This document shows positions 7,007-10,249 of a DNA stretch of 10,249 nt, one piece after another. Source of the stretch: an uncultured Sphingomonadales bacterium. GTDB lineage: Bacteria > Pseudomonadota > Alphaproteobacteria > Sphingomonadales > Sphingomonadaceae. Below the pieces are notes generated by a model that did not search any database, had not been told where the DNA came from, and saw nothing but the letters and a program-made list of their open reading frames with translations. The translations under genes were made by a program, and so were the position numbers. Within the stretch, counting starts at the first letter, position 1. The number at the start of each line of letters is the position of its first letter. The stretch covers positions 1 to 10,249 of the forward strand of contig CALDKP010000154.1 in the NCBI GenBank assembly GCA_937898535.1, given 5' to 3'.

Positions 7007-8683
7007 ATGATGCGTGTTTTTACTAACTTATGGCTGGCTGCCGGTGCGATTTCGGTCGCTATGTGTGCGGCTTCCCCGGCATTTGCCCAAGCCCCAGTCC
7101 AGCAGAAGGTCGAAGCGGTAAAACCGCGGGCGGGAGCGAACCCGGCGCCTGCACGGGCGGCTGGCGAAGGTGCAGGGCCGTTCCACAAAATGGTGATCCG
7201 CGGCGCGATGTTGATTGACGGCACCGGCGCGCCGCCGCGCGGACCGGTTGACATCGTTGTTGAGAACAATCGGATTGCGGAGATATTAGACGCAGGCACG
7301 CCTGGGCTGCCGATGAAGCAAGGGCGTGAGCCCCGTGACTTCGACCATGAAATAGACGCCGCCGGCATGTGGGTGCTGCCTGGTTTCATCGACACCCATG
7401 TCCACGGCAGTTCGGCCGACAAAGCGCCGGACCTTGGCTATTCCTATAAGCTGTGGCTGGCCCATGGGGTGACGTCGGTGCGGGGTGTCAACTTGGCTCC
7501 GTGGAACGTCTCAACTATCGAGAAGGCTCGCTCCGCACGCAACGAGATTGTTGCCCCTCGCATCTTTGATTACCAGCGGGTCGGCCAAGGCTGGGATAAG
7601 GGGCCAGTGCTAACGCCGCAGCAGGCGCGCGAGTGGGTCCGCTGGGCAGCGAAGAACAATATTGACGGTATAAAGTTCGGGATCGGTCCGACCGAGGGTC
7701 CCGAGATATTCAAAGCCGCAATCGACGAGGCAAAGAAGCTGGGGCTTGGCACCACAGCGCACCTTACGCAAACTGGGGTCGCGATGATGAATGCGCGGCA
7801 GGCGGGGGAGGCTGGGCTCGGAACGGTGACCCACTTTTATGGCCATATGGAATCGCTCCTGAAGAACGGTGCGATTCAGGATTATTCCACCGATTACAGT
7901 TTCAATGACGAACAATATCGCTTCGCCGAAGTCGCGGACATTTGGGACGACGTCTACGAGCCGGGTTCGAAGGAATGGACAGACTATCTGCAGGCGCAAA
8001 AGGACCGGGGTGTCACCTTTGATCCCACTATGACCATTTACGCAGCCTCGCGGGACCTGATGCGGGCACGCAACGCCGACTGGCACAACGAATACACAAT
8101 GCCGCAGCTTTGGGACTTCTTCCAATCGTCGCGCGAGAATCATGGCTCTTACTTCTTCGACTGGACAACCAAGCAAGAGACACAATGGCGCAATTTCTAC
8201 GCGCGCTACATGCGTCTCTTGAATGATTATAAAAATATCGGCGGCCGGGTGACTACTGGCACGGACAGTGGCTTCATCTTTAAAACCTATGGCTTTGGCT
8301 TTCCTGAAGAATTGGAAATGCTGCAAGAAGCGGGCTTCAACCCGCACCAAGTGATCCGCGCGGCAACGATGAATGGCGCGCAGACGCTTTACGAGCCTAA
8401 AGGGATCATCGATCCTCCCATCGGGATGGTCCGGGTCGGCAAGCTTGCGGACCTCGTCATCGTTAAAGAAAACCCGCTTCAGAACTTTAAGACGCTTTAC
8501 GGTACAGGGACGCTGCGGTTGAACGAGCAAACCCAAAAGCTGGAGCGCGTCGGCGGCGTCAGCTACACGGTGAAGGACGGAATCGTCTATGATGCTAAGC
8601 GGCTACTCGCGGACGTGGCCGCAATGGTGGCGGCCGAGAAGAAGCGGATGGGCTGGCCAGAACAGGGCGTGCCGCGGCCGTAA
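7007..8683 (+). CDS. Exported metal-dependent amidohydrolase
   Basis: The 558-residue product begins with a signal peptide (MMRVFTNLWLAAGAISVAMC, then AASPAFA; cleavage near residue 27) and a Pro/Ala-rich linker to about 55, so it should act in the periplasm or at the envelope. The amidohydrolase core follows. It has the small beta-domain start KMVIRGAMLIDGTG (61-74), the metal pair GFIDTHVHG (His131, His133), a possible bridging Lys223 in DGIKFGI, His252 in GTTAHLTQTG, His276 in VTHFYGH and Asp420 in TTGTDSG. The tail VGKLADLVIV (477-486) is typical of the superfamily. It hydrolyses a C-N or related bond; the substrate cannot be read, though imidazolonepropionase/prolidase-like members are closest in pattern. 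ATGs at 7007 and 7010 compete: GGGGGA at 6997-7002 is better spaced for 7010, costing one residue. An earlier ATG at 6905 would bury the signal peptide. The gene stands alone on its strand. Confidence 0.85.
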   Translation: MMRVFTNLWLAAGAISVAMCAASPAFAQAPVQQKVEAVKPRAGANPAPARAAGEGAGPFHKMVIRGAMLIDGTGAPPRGPVDIVVENNRIAEILDAGTPGLPMKQGREPRDFDHEIDAAGMWVLPGFIDTHVHGSSADKAPDLGYSYKLWLAHGVTSVRGVNLAPWNVSTIEKARSARNEIVAPRIFDYQRVGQGWDKGPVLTPQQAREWVRWAAKNNIDGIKFGIGPTEGPEIFKAAIDEAKKLGLGTTAHLTQTGVAMMNARQAGEAGLGTVTHFYGHMESLLKNGAIQDYSTDYSFNDEQYRFAEVADIWDDVYEPGSKEWTDYLQAQKDRGVTFDPTMTIYAASRDLMRARNADWHNEYTMPQLWDFFQSSRENHGSYFFDWTTKQETQWRNFYARYMRLLNDYKNIGGRVTTGTDSGFIFKTYGFGFPEELEMLQEAGFNPHQVIRAATMNGAQTLYEPKGIIDPPIGMVRVGKLADLVIVKENPLQNFKTLYGTGTLRLNEQTQKLERVGGVSYTVKDGIVYDAKRLLADVAAMVAAEKKRMGWPEQGVPRP

Positions 8684-8783
8684 AGTGCCCACTCACGCAG
8701 CGAACCGATGACGCTACAGGGAACGAAACAGTCCGGATGTTGCGGGACGGGCCTATTATTGGCGGGGAACTATATTTACGACC

Positions 8784-9521
8784 TCATCCAGTCGGCTGCA
8801 TAGAGTTCACGCCAGCAAGCATCATGCCTTGTCCTCTGGACAAATGCCGGTCCACAGTTGGTTTGTCTTCTGGATCGCGCATTTGAACGAGCAAAGTTGT
8901 GCGGGCTTCATCGGATACATTCAGTCCCGAACCGTGGATCAGCATATAGTTGAAGAAAATGACATCACCCGCCTTTGCTGGGATCGGCGTTGCATCCTCA
9001 ATCGCGTAGCCCGGCAAATGCCGGTCTTCGCCAACAGGTTCTAGTGGTCCGAGCTTATGCGATCCGGGAACGACACGCAGGCACCCTTTCTCGATTGGGG
9101 CATCATCAAAGTGCATAATAGCTGCCGTCATCGAATTCCCTGCATGCGGGAAATAAAAATAATCCTGATGCATAGGAAATGGGGAACCATTTTCCGGCGG
9201 TTTGATAAACATTTTGGTGTGATGGAGCTGCACATTGGGCCCAATGATTGCCTGTGCAACGCCGGTGAAGCTGGGGTCCGTTAGTAAGCGGGTAATCGCT
9301 GCAATTTCGAACTGGACGTCATGGCAATGGGTTATTTTTGTGCCAGAGCTGCGGACGCTCGCCCAAGTCGCGTCAGGGTTTCCCAACCTTTCGGCAAGGG
9401 CATGGATCTCGCCGCGTAAAGTGGCACATTCCTCGATACTGAACATGCCTTCGACATGAATATAGCCATTTGTGGAATAAAAATCCCGTTGATCCTGCGT
9501 TAGATACATTTGGGCTCTCAT
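8784..9521 (-). CDS. Phytanoyl-CoA dioxygenase (PhyH) family Fe(II)/2-oxoglutarate oxygenase
   Basis: The 245-residue protein is a compact PhyH-type double-stranded beta-helix enzyme. The N-terminal pattern YLTQDQRDFYSTNGYIHVEG (6-25) is a common family opening. The iron triad is visible as HQD (His118, Asp120) in FPMHQDYFYFP and a distal His196 in YMLIHGSGLN. Arg207 in EARTTLLVQ is placed to bind 2-oxoglutarate. GCLRVVPGSHKLG (146-158) is the usual strand before the distal His. It should hydroxylate a small organic substrate using O2 and 2-oxoglutarate; bacterial members are too varied to name the substrate. The first ATG (9521) overlaps the stop of the upstream ROK gene as ATGA. Met5 (9509) is an alternative start with GAGAG six bases before it, and would give a more usual family N-terminus. 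No signal peptide is seen, so it is probably cytoplasmic. Confidence 0.9.
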   Translation of the reverse strand: MRAQMYLTQDQRDFYSTNGYIHVEGMFSIEECATLRGEIHALAERLGNPDATWASVRSSGTKITHCHDVQFEIAAITRLLTDPSFTGVAQAIIGPNVQLHHTKMFIKPPENGSPFPMHQDYFYFPHAGNSMTAAIMHFDDAPIEKGCLRVVPGSHKLGPLEPVGEDRHLPGYAIEDATPIPAKAGDVIFFNYMLIHGSGLNVSDEARTTLLVQMRDPEDKPTVDRHLSRGQGMMLAGVNSMQPTG

Positions 9522-10249
9522 AACATGGTAGAAAAGAATTGTTGCTCAAGCGGCATCATCGCCGCGCCAATCGCGCAGGCGTCAACCTGCGTTTCTGAAA
9601 TCATGATTTTGGGAAGCGGACGCGGTTCTGACCGTCTTGCGTCATCATATAATTCTATCGCGGGAATGATCTTCTGCGCCAAAGCATTTGGCAAGCGGCC
9701 TCCAAGAACGATCGCCTCCGGATCCAATAAAGCTGCGATGGACGATGCAATAAGCGAAAGCGGGTCGCGTGCGCGTTCGATCCATTCATCAACGCCTGGC
9801 CATTCGACATTGAATTCCGAGAGCATCGCCGAAATGCCACCGACTTCGACCCCGTGTCGACGCACCGATTGTAAGAGCGTTTCTAAATTGGGTTCTTGAA
9901 ACATGTTGCGGGGCAGAACCAGGCCGATCTCGCCGCCATTGCCATTAACACCCCGCGACAATTTATGATTGGTTATGACTCCGCCGCCAATACCGGCTGC
10001 AATAAAGACATAAACAAAATTCTGAAACACGCGTCCGGCGCCAAGAAAGCTTTCGCCAATGGCGGCTGCGTTACCGTCATTTTCCACCCAAGCCGGCATG
10101 CCAAGCGCTTGGCTGAATAAGCTGTCTATTTGCACCATGGCCCAGTCATCCAGCGCCCGCGGCGGATTGTACCGTGACTTGCCATCCAGACAATATCCGG
10201 AAATACCAATGCCGACGCCGGCTACGCGATCTTTGGTAATAGCGTTGGC
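9518..10249 (-). CDS. ROK family sugar kinase or ROK-type transcriptional regulator, N-terminus beyond the window
   Basis: The frame stays open to the right edge, giving 243 C-terminal residues numbered here from the edge. Visible ROK features are VAGVGIGISGY (9-19), VENDGNAAAIGE (55-66) with the catalytic-type Asp58, the glycine-rich AAGIGGGVI (84-92), GNGGEIG (103-109) and LLDPEAIVLGGRLPN (174-188), the adenosine-side segment. The Asp suggests that sugar binding or phosphorylation is possible. Oddly, the family's GEIGH is GEIGL, and the zinc motif CxCGxxGC is missing: the stretch passes straight to EPNLETLLQS, where the family normally has GCLET. The missing N-terminus would decide between a kinase (about 60 more residues with DxGGT) and a repressor (about 140 more with a winged helix). 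The stop overlaps the PhyH start, so the two are co-translated. An internal ATG at 10138 is not the start, because ROK sequence continues upstream of it. Confidence 0.87.
   Translation of the reverse strand, partial: ANAITKDRVAGVGIGISGYCLDGKSRYNPPRALDDWAMVQIDSLFSQALGMPAWVENDGNAAAIGESFLGAGRVFQNFVYVFIAAGIGGGVITNHKLSRGVNGNGGEIGLVLPRNMFQEPNLETLLQSVRRHGVEVGGISAMLSEFNVEWPGVDEWIERARDPLSLIASSIAALLDPEAIVLGGRLPNALAQKIIPAIELYDDARRSEPRPLPKIMISETQVDACAIGAAMMPLEQQFFSTML

Noticed and set aside
7610..8536. 308-codon minus-strand open frame opposite the amidohydrolase
   Set aside because: The amidohydrolase frame carries all the motifs; the antisense product has no recognisable domain, signal or neighbour.
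8684..8783. Bidirectional terminator between the convergent amidohydrolase and PhyH genes
   Set aside because: Only a 4-base GTCC/GGAC pairing is seen, without a T-run, so an intrinsic terminator cannot be supported.

Overview
The window reads as chromosomal DNA of an alphaproteobacterium. The long coding frames, the coding style, and the mix of an exported amidohydrolase, a TonB-dependent receptor, the mmsA/mmsB pair and a PhyH/ROK pair all point to the Sphingomonadales (Sphingopyxis/Sphingorhabdus/Sphingomonas-like). No 16S rRNA or species marker is present, so this placement is an inference. No rRNA, tRNA, CRISPR array, insertion sequence or phage gene was seen.

Layout: (1) Positions 1-2155, plus strand, hold a tightly coupled cassette. 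It consists of the C-terminal end of a DUF969 membrane protein, a complete DUF979 membrane protein and a DUF2891 protein, each joined to the next by an ATGA overlap. (2) Positions 2170-4182, minus strand, encode a TonB-dependent outer-membrane receptor that converges on the cassette with only 14 bases between the stop codons. (3) A 149-base divergent promoter region (4183-4331) separates the receptor from mmsA-mmsB (4332-6703, plus). That pair covers two late steps of valine catabolism: 3-hydroxyisobutyrate to methylmalonate semialdehyde, then to an acyl-CoA. (4) A 303-base non-coding stretch (6704-7006) holds a good CRP/FNR-type palindrome, an inverted repeat and two small hairpins. (5) Positions 7007-8683, plus, encode an exported metal-dependent amidohydrolase. 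(6) Positions 8784-10249, minus, hold a ROK-family sugar kinase or regulator (running off the right edge) that is translationally coupled to a PhyH-type Fe(II)/2-oxoglutarate dioxygenase. A 100-base gap (8684-8783) with no convincing terminator separates this pair from the convergent amidohydrolase gene.

How they may work together: the DUF969/DUF979 proteins look like a two-part inner-membrane permease, with DUF2891 as a co-translated soluble partner. The adjacent receptor could supply the outer-membrane step, but it is on the opposite strand and has its own promoter, so the link is only positional. MmsA and MmsB are housekeeping-type catabolic enzymes. The ROK/PhyH pair looks like part of a carbohydrate- or small-molecule-responsive locus that continues beyond the window.

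The least described parts are the DUF969-DUF979-DUF2891 cassette and the ROK protein that lacks the family zinc motif. I see no clear sign of a wholly new defence or mobile system.
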